From Rhodospirillaceae bacterium UBA4479 (GTDB lineage Bacteria > Pseudomonadota > Alphaproteobacteria > Rhodospirillales > Casp-alpha2), in NCBI GenBank assembly GCA_002389175.1, contig DGNZ01000309.1, positions 1 to 39,409 of the forward strand: DNA of 39,409 nt, read 5' to 3'. Made by a program: the position numbers and the translations under genes. Positions 32,870 to 39,409 of this stretch are shown one piece after another (within the stretch, counting starts at the first letter, position 1; each line of letters begins with the position of its first letter). A model generated the notes under the pieces. It was not told where the DNA came from. It saw nothing but the letters and a program-made list of their open reading frames with translations, and did no database searches.

Positions 32870-33538
32870 CTAAATGACCCGTTTCATCTCGATGTAGTCG
32901 CCCTTCACTTTTAGAATCACTGTAATATCTTCCTTGCCACGGTTGCGCCAAAACCAGCCGTGGTTTCCGTCAAACGCGGCTTCTAAGGTCCCATTGTCTC
33001 CAGGCACACCTCGGCCCTTCTCGTAGCTGATGGAATTTCCACCGCCATCACCATGAAGATCAAAGTTGGCTCTTCCTCCGCCTGCAACTGCCCACATGAA
33101 CTGGACAGTGGCCCCTTTATTCATCACGAGTTTCACCTCTGTGCCCTGTCCTGGCGTTAGCGAGATTGAAATTTCGTCTTTCCATTCAGGTGCTGTCAAT
33201 TGCGCAGCTGCTGGACTGATAAAAAGGAACGCGATCGCTGCGTCGAAGAGGCTCGACTGCTGATCAGGGTTTGATTTTGTTGATGGTTGAGATGGAGCCT
33301 GATTTTGCAGGTCTCTTAAACGATCTGCTTCAGCTTCTAGTTCGAGTTGTTTTTTAATCTCACCCATTTCACCAAGACCCAATGCGCCGCCGATGCCCGT
33401 CGGATCAATGGCGTACTCTGCGGGCAGGATAACGGTTGCCAATATCGCAATCGCAGAAACAAAGGCGATGATAGATGAGCGAATCAGTTGCCGTGTTGTC
33501 GGCAATTCAGCACGTGTTGGAATATCTTCGTTGTACAT
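32870..33538 (-). CDS. Transmembrane anchor protein of a HupE-linked cassette
   Basis: A 222-residue protein of the family labelled transmembrane anchor protein, known as a neighbour of HupE-type permeases. Residues 20-41 form a membrane helix (SSIIAFVSAIAILATVILPAEY), followed by DPTGIGGALGLGEMGEIKKQLE and a charged helix. A second hydrophobic stretch (97-113) ends in PAAAQ, resembling a signal-peptidase site. The C-terminal 100 residues look like a beta sandwich, with VQFMWAVAGGGRANFDLHGDGGG and GNHGWFWRNRGKEDITVILKVKGDY. The fold resembles a GOLD-type domain by pattern only. AAGGAT precedes the ATG, 19 bases after the HupE gene. Confidence 0.75.
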   Translation of the reverse strand: MYNEDIPTRAELPTTRQLIRSSIIAFVSAIAILATVILPAEYAIDPTGIGGALGLGEMGEIKKQLELEAEADRLRDLQNQAPSQPSTKSNPDQQSSLFDAAIAFLFISPAAAQLTAPEWKDEISISLTPGQGTEVKLVMNKGATVQFMWAVAGGGRANFDLHGDGGGNSISYEKGRGVPGDNGTLEAAFDGNHGWFWRNRGKEDITVILKVKGDYIEMKRVI

Positions 33539-33557
33539 GTTTTATATCCTTATTTGC

Positions 33558-34292
33558 TTAGGAAATGGCATAGCCGGTGAGGTGAAAGCCAATCAATGTG
33601 AAACCGGCACCCATCATGATGACGTTGGCTGTGTAAGCGTGACGTAGAAAACTGGGGTGACGACGCCACCAACCCATCGCTACGAGGATCGCGCCAAGGG
33701 CCAATAATTGTCCGATTTCAACACCGACATTGAATGCCAATAAATTAGGGATAAGGCCGTCTTCGGCGATGTCATACTCGATGATTTTCGATGCTAACCC
33801 AAAGCCGTGGAAGAGCCCAAAAATCAACGTCGCCAGCTTTGTATTTGGCTGCACACCGAACCAACGCTGGTAGGCGCCGATGTTATCGAGGGCTTTGTAG
33901 ACAATTGAGAGACCGATGATTGCATCAATAATGAAACTATTGATGCCAAAATCGAATATCACGCCAATCAGCATTGTGGTTGAGTGCCCGATCGCGAAGA
34001 TCGTCACATAAATGGCGATGTGTTTCATCCGGTAGAGAAAGAAAATCACCCCGAACAAGAACAAGATATGATCATATCCTGTCATCATGTGTTTTGCGCC
34101 CAGGTACGTGAAGGGTACCAAAAGGACCCCATAAACCTCTTGGATGTAGCCCTTATCTCCGTCGGCGACCGCGTGGGCCAAAACGGGATCTGATAGCAAT
34201 AATAGAATCGTAACTGTGATTCCGGTAAAGAGTAGGTAACGACTCGTCGCATTCAGCGACCAGGCGTCACCCTTAAGTGATGTCTGTGACAT
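33558..34292 (-). CDS. HupE/UreJ family permease (putative metal transporter)
   Basis: A 244-residue polytopic membrane protein with about seven hydrophobic segments, the first being a possible signal anchor ending in LSDPVLAHA. Family-type motifs with potential metal-binding histidines are GAKHMMTGYDHILFLFG (H68, H75), AIGHSTTM (H103) and LFHGFGLA (H162). HupE/UreJ proteins transport nickel or cobalt for hydrogenase or urease, but no such gene is in this window, so the metal is unknown. It lies between a His-rich exported protein and the anchor protein on one strand, suggesting a common role. GGAAAG precedes the ATG. Confidence 0.85.
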   Translation of the reverse strand: MSQTSLKGDAWSLNATSRYLLFTGITVTILLLLSDPVLAHAVADGDKGYIQEVYGVLLVPFTYLGAKHMMTGYDHILFLFGVIFFLYRMKHIAIYVTIFAIGHSTTMLIGVIFDFGINSFIIDAIIGLSIVYKALDNIGAYQRWFGVQPNTKLATLIFGLFHGFGLASKIIEYDIAEDGLIPNLLAFNVGVEIGQLLALGAILVAMGWWRRHPSFLRHAYTANVIMMGAGFTLIGFHLTGYAIS

Positions 34293-34360
34293 TTATACTT
34301 TCCGTTTTTGATTAATTAAAAGAAGCCCTTATCGGGCAACATACTGCCTTGGCGGCAGGA

Positions 34361-34741
34361 TCAAAAACGTGGTGGGCGATCTATATTAAAAGATAATCGA
34401 TCAACTTGCGAAGTCGCAGAAATTGGTCGCCAGTTCGAGGATGCATAAAGAGATGTCTGGCTAGGGATACGCATCATTCCCGGTACGTCATGAGAATGAT
34501 CAGCCGGATTGTGGTCATGCGTATGAGTTACAGTTTGACCCTTGGGGGCTTCGATGTCGTGACTATGACCGTGCTCATGCGAATGATCAGTTGTCGCAAA
34601 ATCTTCTAATGCAGCGAAGTAACTGACTTCAGTCGTTTTTGCATGCGCAAGGGTACCTGAAGTCGTTGCCAGTAGCATCAACGAAGCGAGCAATGTCCGA
34701 TAGATTTTGAAGCCGCCCAAACGCATGATGTTGATGACCAT
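34361..34741 (-). CDS. Small exported histidine-rich protein
   Basis: A 126-residue protein (or 121 from an alternative ATG at 34726) with a Sec signal peptide, predicted to be cut after LAHA at residue 34. Residues 53-84 contain ten histidines, arranged HSHEHGHSH and HTHDHNPADHSH, a pattern of Zn, Ni or Cu binding in the periplasm. It ends in the short tail NIDRPPRF. It begins a three-gene same-strand run with HupE and the anchor protein, so it may capture or buffer the metal that the permease carries. No domain is recognised beyond this. Confidence 0.75.
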   Translation of the reverse strand: MVINIMRLGGFKIYRTLLASLMLLATTSGTLAHAKTTEVSYFAALEDFATTDHSHEHGHSHDIEAPKGQTVTHTHDHNPADHSHDVPGMMRIPSQTSLYASSNWRPISATSQVDRLSFNIDRPPRF

Positions 34742-34878
34742 CCTTTTTCTTCAACACAAAAATCTATGAAATTGATTAGACTTTCGGCAAGCTCTTTATC
34801 TATTAGCACGGTAAAGGAAAGAAAATATCTTTGTTATGTGAGCTTGCTTAAGGAGAAACCGAGGCACCCGCCCCGAAA

Positions 34879-35910
34879 CTATCTGTTATGTCGTCGCGCC
34901 ACTTGTGTGATTTGCGTCAGCGCACGTTCGCACAGCGCCACGTCAATCGATAACCCCGATTTACAATCGCGCTCGGCCTCCAACAGCAAAGTCAGCGCCC
35001 GATTGATATGCGGTACCGGCCAGGATGTGGCTTGGCGCGAAAATGCTGTCGCTTGTTTGAAGAAAACGGGCGGTCGAAGTCGCTTCATCGCATCTTCGAC
35101 ACGAGTCCCAGAAGTTATTTCAGCCTGAACCGTCAACAGTCGATCAAAATGCCGCTGCACCGCGCGTAAGATCGCAACAGCGTTGAGATCTTCGGCCCGG
35201 GCGCGCGCCAACATCCCCAACATGACAGGAAGATTGCCGCCGCCGACAGCCATGGCAAGGTCGCCCAACACGCTGGATTTTACATCACCAATGATGGCAT
35301 CAATATCCGCAATGGATATCGGATCTTCCGTTTTACCCTTATATAACAATAACTTATCAAGTTCTTGGCGGACGGCAAAACGATCAGCGCCCAGCCTGGA
35401 CGACAATAACGCCATCGCATCACGGTCAATCGAAAGCCCGGCTTGGCCAATGTGTTGGCGCACAACGGCGTCCAAAGATTGGCCTTCGTCGGCGTAACAG
35501 CCGATCGCTGCCGCGTCATCGCGCTTTTCAAACAACTGACGCAGTTTTGATCTGGGTGCCAACTCCCCCGCTTCGAAGACGGCGGGTTTCAGCCCAGCGC
35601 CATCGCCCAGCCAGGATTCGATAACCCCCGCGCAAGCATCGGTGACATCACGGACCCGCACGACGGGATCGCCATCGCTCATCAACGAAAGTGACCGCGA
35701 AGCATCAGATAGGATGGCGCCATCTTTTTTTAAAGCGTCGCCATAAATCTCGGAGATGGCAAAACTATCGTCTTCGCCTGCCTGACGTTTGGTAAAGGAT
35801 TGCCCGCGTTCGCGCACCAACCCGGCATCGGGGCCATATAAAAGAATAGCCCGGACAGCCGTATCGGGTTTTTGTAAAAATGTATCGGCGCGGCCTGCGC
35901 TAATTTTCAT
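34879..35910 (-). CDS. holA: DNA polymerase III delta subunit
   Basis: HolA is the clamp-loader subunit that opens the beta clamp. The 343-residue protein starts MKISAGRADTFLQKPD and contains the expected AILLYGPDAGLVRERG segment near residue 30, which replaces a true P-loop because delta is not an active ATPase, and ends with a helical C-terminal collar domain. Gene order leuS-lptE-holA is standard in Alphaproteobacteria. It begins two bases after the lptE stop. Confidence 0.94.
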   Translation of the reverse strand: MKISAGRADTFLQKPDTAVRAILLYGPDAGLVRERGQSFTKRQAGEDDSFAISEIYGDALKKDGAILSDASRSLSLMSDGDPVVRVRDVTDACAGVIESWLGDGAGLKPAVFEAGELAPRSKLRQLFEKRDDAAAIGCYADEGQSLDAVVRQHIGQAGLSIDRDAMALLSSRLGADRFAVRQELDKLLLYKGKTEDPISIADIDAIIGDVKSSVLGDLAMAVGGGNLPVMLGMLARARAEDLNAVAILRAVQRHFDRLLTVQAEITSGTRVEDAMKRLRPPVFFKQATAFSRQATSWPVPHINRALTLLLEAERDCKSGLSIDVALCERALTQITQVARRHNR

Positions 35911-35912
35911 GG

Positions 35913-36452
35913 CTACTTTTGAGGGCTCTGTGATTCTGCATCACCACGAATAAATTCAGTGGCGAGCCGTAAGCGAAGTTGTTGCGCGAGATCGATCAAC
36001 GCGCGTTCACGGGCACTCTTTTCTGCGCTGAGTGTCTGGAATTCAGAATTAAAAATGTTGTAGCCGCTGGTGGATTTTACTGTTCCCCTTGCAACGATGG
36101 TGCCATCAGTCCTGGATATTAAGGTATAAACCGCGGTCATCGTTAGATTGGCGCGTGTTGCGTCCGAGCTTTGGCGGACCGCTAAATTGGCTTTGCTCTC
36201 ATTAAGCTTTGTATTCAGATCGTATTCCACCACGCGTGCGCGACCAGAAGGATGTAGCAATTCGATCATTTTATTGCGGAAAAACTGCCCTTCGCGGTCT
36301 TCAATCAGGCCGATTTCGATTTTACGAAAAACATCAAAGGCGAAGAGTTGCTCGCTTGCCGAACCTGTGCCTGAAGGCGCGTACAAAGGCCGGAATCCGC
36401 ATGATGCGGTCAACAGAGCGGCGGCTAAGATGATCCCCAATCTAAACGACAA
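35913..36452 (-). CDS. lptE: LPS assembly lipoprotein LptE
   Basis: LptE plugs the LptD barrel in the outer membrane and helps insert lipopolysaccharide. The 179-residue protein opens with a lipoprotein signal MSFRLGIILAAALLTASC, with the lipidated Cys near residue 18. The start is a TTG at 36452, 11 bases inside leuS; an in-frame TGA lies just upstream and AGGA precedes the TTG by nine bases, so translation is coupled to leuS. A TTG at 36440 is possible but would remove the basic Arg of the signal. Beyond the lipobox, sequence conservation in this family is low. Confidence 0.92.
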   Translation of the reverse strand: MSFRLGIILAAALLTASCGFRPLYAPSGTGSASEQLFAFDVFRKIEIGLIEDREGQFFRNKMIELLHPSGRARVVEYDLNTKLNESKANLAVRQSSDATRANLTMTAVYTLISRTDGTIVARGTVKSTSGYNIFNSEFQTLSAEKSARERALIDLAQQLRLRLATEFIRGDAESQSPQK

Positions 36453-39003
36453 TGTTCACAATCCTATTTGGCACCACGATGACTTTGCGGATTTCTTTAT
36501 CGCCGATGAAGCTTGATACATTCTCAAGCGCCAGCGCCTGTTCTTTAACCGCATCCTCGGCTGCATCTTTTGCCACGTCAATGGTGCCGCGAACTTTGCC
36601 ATTTACCTGGACGGCGATGGTGATGGAATCTTCGATCAGTAATGCGGGGTCAGCCTTGGGCCAGGCGGCATCGGCGACCAGGCCATTTTGCCCCACGGTG
36701 TTCCACAACTCTTCGGCCAAGTGTGGCATCATCGGCGCAATCAATTGAACAATATTCTTGGCAGCAAACTTAAACGCCCATGCCGTTCCGGCATCCGACG
36801 TGTCGCTACCTTCGACGGCGTTGCTTAACTCACGGATGCGCGCAACGGCCTTATTGAAATGAAAGGCTTCGATATCTTTAGTGACGGCAGCGATGGTTTT
36901 GTGCGTCAGGCGCTCAATGCCATCCCCAGCTTTGCCTAAATCAGCGGGGCGATTGCCGTTGGTTTCCCAATCGGCCATTTCGGCACCATCGATCATGCGC
37001 CACAGACGATTGACGTAACGCCATGCACCATCAACACCGGAATCCGTCCAATCCAGATCGCGGTCAGGGGGGCTATCGGATAACATAAACAGCCGTGCCG
37101 TATCCGCACCGTAGGTCTGGATAATTTCTTCGGGGTCTATGACGTTGCGTTTGGATTTGCTCATTTTTTCCGAACGGCCGCGCGTCACAGGCTTACCGTC
37201 AGCGTCGGTGAAGTTGCCCGCGTCGTCGGGGCGGACGTCGGTCGGAAACATCCATTGACCATCCGCGTTCTTAAACGTTTCGTGGCAAATCATGCCTTGG
37301 GTCTGCAGACCTGCGAATGGCTCCTTGATACCGACGTAGCCACAATCTTTGAGCGCCCGGGTAAAGAACCGCGAATACAATAAATGCAGCACCGCGTGTT
37401 CGATCCCACCGATGTATTGATCTACGGGCATCCAATAATCGACGGCTGTGCGGTCCAGCGCGGTCTCTGCATCGGGGCAACAATAGCGTGCGAAATACCA
37501 TGACGATTCAAAGAACGTGTCGAAGGTATCGGTCTCTCGGGTTGCGGCCTTTCCACACGTTGGGCAGTCGACGTTTTTCCATGTCGGATGTGCGACCAGT
37601 GGATTGCCGATGGTTTCCATATCGACATCTTCGGGAAGCTCAACGGGCAGCTGTTCGCTTGGGACAGGCACGGCACCACAATCATCGCAATGGATGATTG
37701 GAATCGGGCATCCCCAATATCGCTGCCGGGAAACACCCCAATCGCGGAGACGGAAGTTAACTTGCTTCTTGCCGATGCCGCGTTCTTCGAAGTGTGCAAT
37801 CGCCGTTGATTTGGCGGCGTCAATTTCCAATCCATTCAGGAACTCTGAATTGATCATCAGGCCGTCGCCGGTAAACGCCTCGTTGCCGACCTCAAACGTT
37901 TTTGCATCCTGGTCCTTGGGGCAGACCACTGGAATGACAGGCAATCCGTACTTTCGGGCAAAATCCAAGTCGCGTTGGTCGTGTGCGGGGCAGCCGAAAA
38001 TGGCGCCCGTGCCGTAATCCATCAATACAAAGTTGGCGACGTAAATCGGTAAGGTCTCGCCATCGATGACGGGATGCACACACGTAAGACCTGTATCAAA
38101 CCCCAGCTTTTCTGCGGTTTCAATGGCGGCTTCGGATGTGCCCATGGCGTTGCATGTGGCGATGAATTTCTGCAGTTCCGGGTTATCCGCGCTCAGCTCA
38201 ACCGCCAACGGATGGTTCGCAGAAATCGCCATGAACGATGCACCGAACATGGTGTCGGGGCGTGTTGTGTAGACTTCCAGCGGCTCGTCCCGATCAACAA
38301 TTTGGAATGAAACGTGGGCCCCTTCGGAGCGGCCGATCCAATTGTGCTGCATGATGCGCACGCGTTCCGGCCAGCGATCTAATTCTTCGAGAGACTGCAA
38401 AAGATCTTCGGCGTAGTTTGTGATTTTCAAAAACCACTGAGCCAGTTGACGTTTTTCAACCTCGGCACCGGAGCGCCAACCCTTGCCATCGATGACCTGT
38501 TCGTTCGCCAATACGGTGTTTTCAACCGGGTCCCAATTGACCCAGGATTCCTTGCGGTACACCAGATCGTTGGCCAGGAAATCCAAAAACATTTGTTGTT
38601 CGTGGCGATAGTAGGATGGATCGCAGGTCGCGAGTTCGCGGCGCCAATCGTATGACAGTCCCATGGATTTAAGCTGAAGACGCATGGTTGCGATATTTTC
38701 GTGCGTCCATTTCGCGGGGTGGACGTTATTTTCCTTGGCGGCGTTTTCTGCGGGCAGACCAAACGCGTCCCACCCCATTGGGTGCATCACGTTGTAGCCT
38801 TGGGCTTTGCGAAAACGGGCCACCATGTCGCCCAACGTATAGTTCCGAACGTGCCCCATATGAATTCGACCCGACGGGTACGGAAACATTTCCAGGACGT
38901 AGTATTTTTCCCGCGTGGAATCGACTTCGACCTCAAAGGTCCCTTGTTCTTCCCAGACCGCTTGCCATTTTGCTTCGGTCTCTTTGACGTTGTATCGCGA
39001 CAT
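36442..39003 (-). CDS. leuS: Leucyl-tRNA synthetase
   Basis: LeuS charges tRNA-Leu. The 853-residue class I enzyme has the HIGH-equivalent HMGH at 48-51, the CP1 editing domain with TTRPDTMFG and the GCPAHDQRD motif, a zinc-binding insertion with CDDCG and CPTCG, KMSKS at 613-617, and the anticodon-binding and C-terminal domains ending IVNIVV. Length is normal. The ATG at 39003 has only a weak ribosome site, and a small CGCCAC-ATCCC-GTGGCG hairpin (39026-39042) lies in its leader. It precedes lptE and holA. Confidence 0.99.
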   Translation of the reverse strand: MSRYNVKETEAKWQAVWEEQGTFEVEVDSTREKYYVLEMFPYPSGRIHMGHVRNYTLGDMVARFRKAQGYNVMHPMGWDAFGLPAENAAKENNVHPAKWTHENIATMRLQLKSMGLSYDWRRELATCDPSYYRHEQQMFLDFLANDLVYRKESWVNWDPVENTVLANEQVIDGKGWRSGAEVEKRQLAQWFLKITNYAEDLLQSLEELDRWPERVRIMQHNWIGRSEGAHVSFQIVDRDEPLEVYTTRPDTMFGASFMAISANHPLAVELSADNPELQKFIATCNAMGTSEAAIETAEKLGFDTGLTCVHPVIDGETLPIYVANFVLMDYGTGAIFGCPAHDQRDLDFARKYGLPVIPVVCPKDQDAKTFEVGNEAFTGDGLMINSEFLNGLEIDAAKSTAIAHFEERGIGKKQVNFRLRDWGVSRQRYWGCPIPIIHCDDCGAVPVPSEQLPVELPEDVDMETIGNPLVAHPTWKNVDCPTCGKAATRETDTFDTFFESSWYFARYCCPDAETALDRTAVDYWMPVDQYIGGIEHAVLHLLYSRFFTRALKDCGYVGIKEPFAGLQTQGMICHETFKNADGQWMFPTDVRPDDAGNFTDADGKPVTRGRSEKMSKSKRNVIDPEEIIQTYGADTARLFMLSDSPPDRDLDWTDSGVDGAWRYVNRLWRMIDGAEMADWETNGNRPADLGKAGDGIERLTHKTIAAVTKDIEAFHFNKAVARIRELSNAVEGSDTSDAGTAWAFKFAAKNIVQLIAPMMPHLAEELWNTVGQNGLVADAAWPKADPALLIEDSITIAVQVNGKVRGTIDVAKDAAEDAVKEQALALENVSSFIGDKEIRKVIVVPNRIVNIVV

Positions 39004-39117
39004 TGGTCTTATTCCACTACAAGCCTCGCCACATCCCGTGGCGGAAGGAAAGGCGTTCCACCGGATGGCGGACCGACACAGTTTCTAACCGCCGGGGGAC
39101 GTTAAATCCAGCCGTAC

Positions 39118-39409
39118 TTACTGATTGTTGACGAGTGTTTGGTGACGAAGGATTCGTGCTTTGGTCAGAATTGAATCTTCAACCTTTGGCGCGGTGCCAT
39201 CTGGGACTTCGGTGTCCGTCCAGGTGCCTTGCGCATCACGGACTTGGCGGAACACGGATACTTTGACACCGTCAGCGCGCAACGTGCGCCCCAGGATATA
39301 GACATTCAGCTTAAACCGTTCGCTGGGCGATTCAGGGGGGCTAAACCAATCGGTGATAATGACCCCGCCAAATGCGTCAGCGGTGTTGATGGGCATGAAT
39401 GAGATGGTT
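39118..39409 (-). CDS. DUF3576 family protein (N-terminus outside the window)
   Basis: The C-terminal part of a DUF3576 protein, open through the window edge (the frame continues upstream as TISF before MPINTADAFGG). The recognisable block is DAFGGVIITDWFSPPESPSERFKLNVYILGRTLRADGVKVSVFRQVRD. Whole members are about 160-180 residues, mostly with a lipoprotein signal, and commonly lie directly upstream of leuS in Alphaproteobacteria. Function is unknown; an envelope location is inferred from the family. The 114 bases between its stop and leuS show only a small hairpin. Confidence 0.85.
   Translation of the reverse strand, partial: TISFMPINTADAFGGVIITDWFSPPESPSERFKLNVYILGRTLRADGVKVSVFRQVRDAQGTWTDTEVPDGTAPKVEDSILTKARILRHQTLVNNQ

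Noticed and set aside
34325..34365. Terminator after the His-rich gene
   Set aside because: Two short hairpins (GCCC-TTATC-GGGC and CTGCC-TTGGC-GGCAG) are present, but neither is followed by a T-run on the relevant strand, so no terminator is claimed.
34762..34790. Sigma-70 promoter before the His-rich gene
   Set aside because: TTGCCG and ATAGAT on the minus strand are 17 bases apart, but the -10 match is poor, so it is not listed as a feature.

Overview
The window is a stretch of alphaproteobacterial chromosome around the replication origin. The protein set and gene order (maf-aroE-coaE-dnaQ, secB/fxsA beside a Tim44-domain gene, hemE-hemH-hemJ-rho, mnmE-mnmG-rsmG-parA-parB, holA-lptE-leuS, and a his cluster beside hslVU) are those of Alphaproteobacteria. 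I infer a free-living, Rhodospirillales-like bacterium, but genus and species cannot be read from the sequence. No rRNA, tRNA, CRISPR array, transposase or prophage gene was seen.

Layout. 1-201: intergenic repeats. 202-3459 (-): a tightly overlapping operon DUF2628-hisH-hisA-hisF-hisE-hinT. 3588-4175 (-): hisB, divergent from hslV-hslU (4321-6179, +). 6180-6607: a gene-free block with three intergenic repeat elements. 6608-12579 (-): Tim44-domain gene, mltA, lutA, lutB, lutC, smr and an XRE regulator, all in one direction. 12762-14020 (+): fxsA and secB. 14057-17668 (-): dnaQ, coaE, aroE, maf and a DUF299 regulator. 17669-18120: the probable oriC, with DnaA-box-like sites, AT-rich tracts and a full CtrA-type site. 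18121-22180 (+): hemE, hemH, hemJ, rho. 22390-26128 (-): a quinone oxidoreductase, ogt, and a thioredoxin-domain (YyaL/DUF255) gene cut by one in-frame TAG. 26280-32797 (+): DUF6489, a thioredoxin-like 2Fe-2S ferredoxin, mnmE, mnmG, rsmG, parA and parB, with three perfect parS sites around mnmG. 32870-34741 (-): a three-gene putative metal-handling cassette (His-rich exported protein, HupE/UreJ permease, membrane-anchor protein). 34879-39409 (-): holA, lptE, leuS and a truncated DUF3576 gene.

How it fits together. The centre of the window is the replication and segregation hub: oriC lies beside hemE, and the ParA/ParB genes with their parS sites lie 10-14 kb away on one side. Around it are housekeeping operons for histidine, heme, tRNA modification, lactate use, envelope maintenance and protein quality control. 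Two families of short inverted-repeat elements (ends CGTCNTCCCGG and CCCCTCACCT) fill many of the larger intergenic gaps and at least one copy looks like a working terminator for rho.

Most worth a second look: the CtrA-type site in the origin; the Ser/Glu-rich insertion in MnmE that carries seven GANTC sites in under 100 bp; the amber codon in the YyaL-like gene; and the His-rich/HupE/anchor cassette lying between parB and holA.
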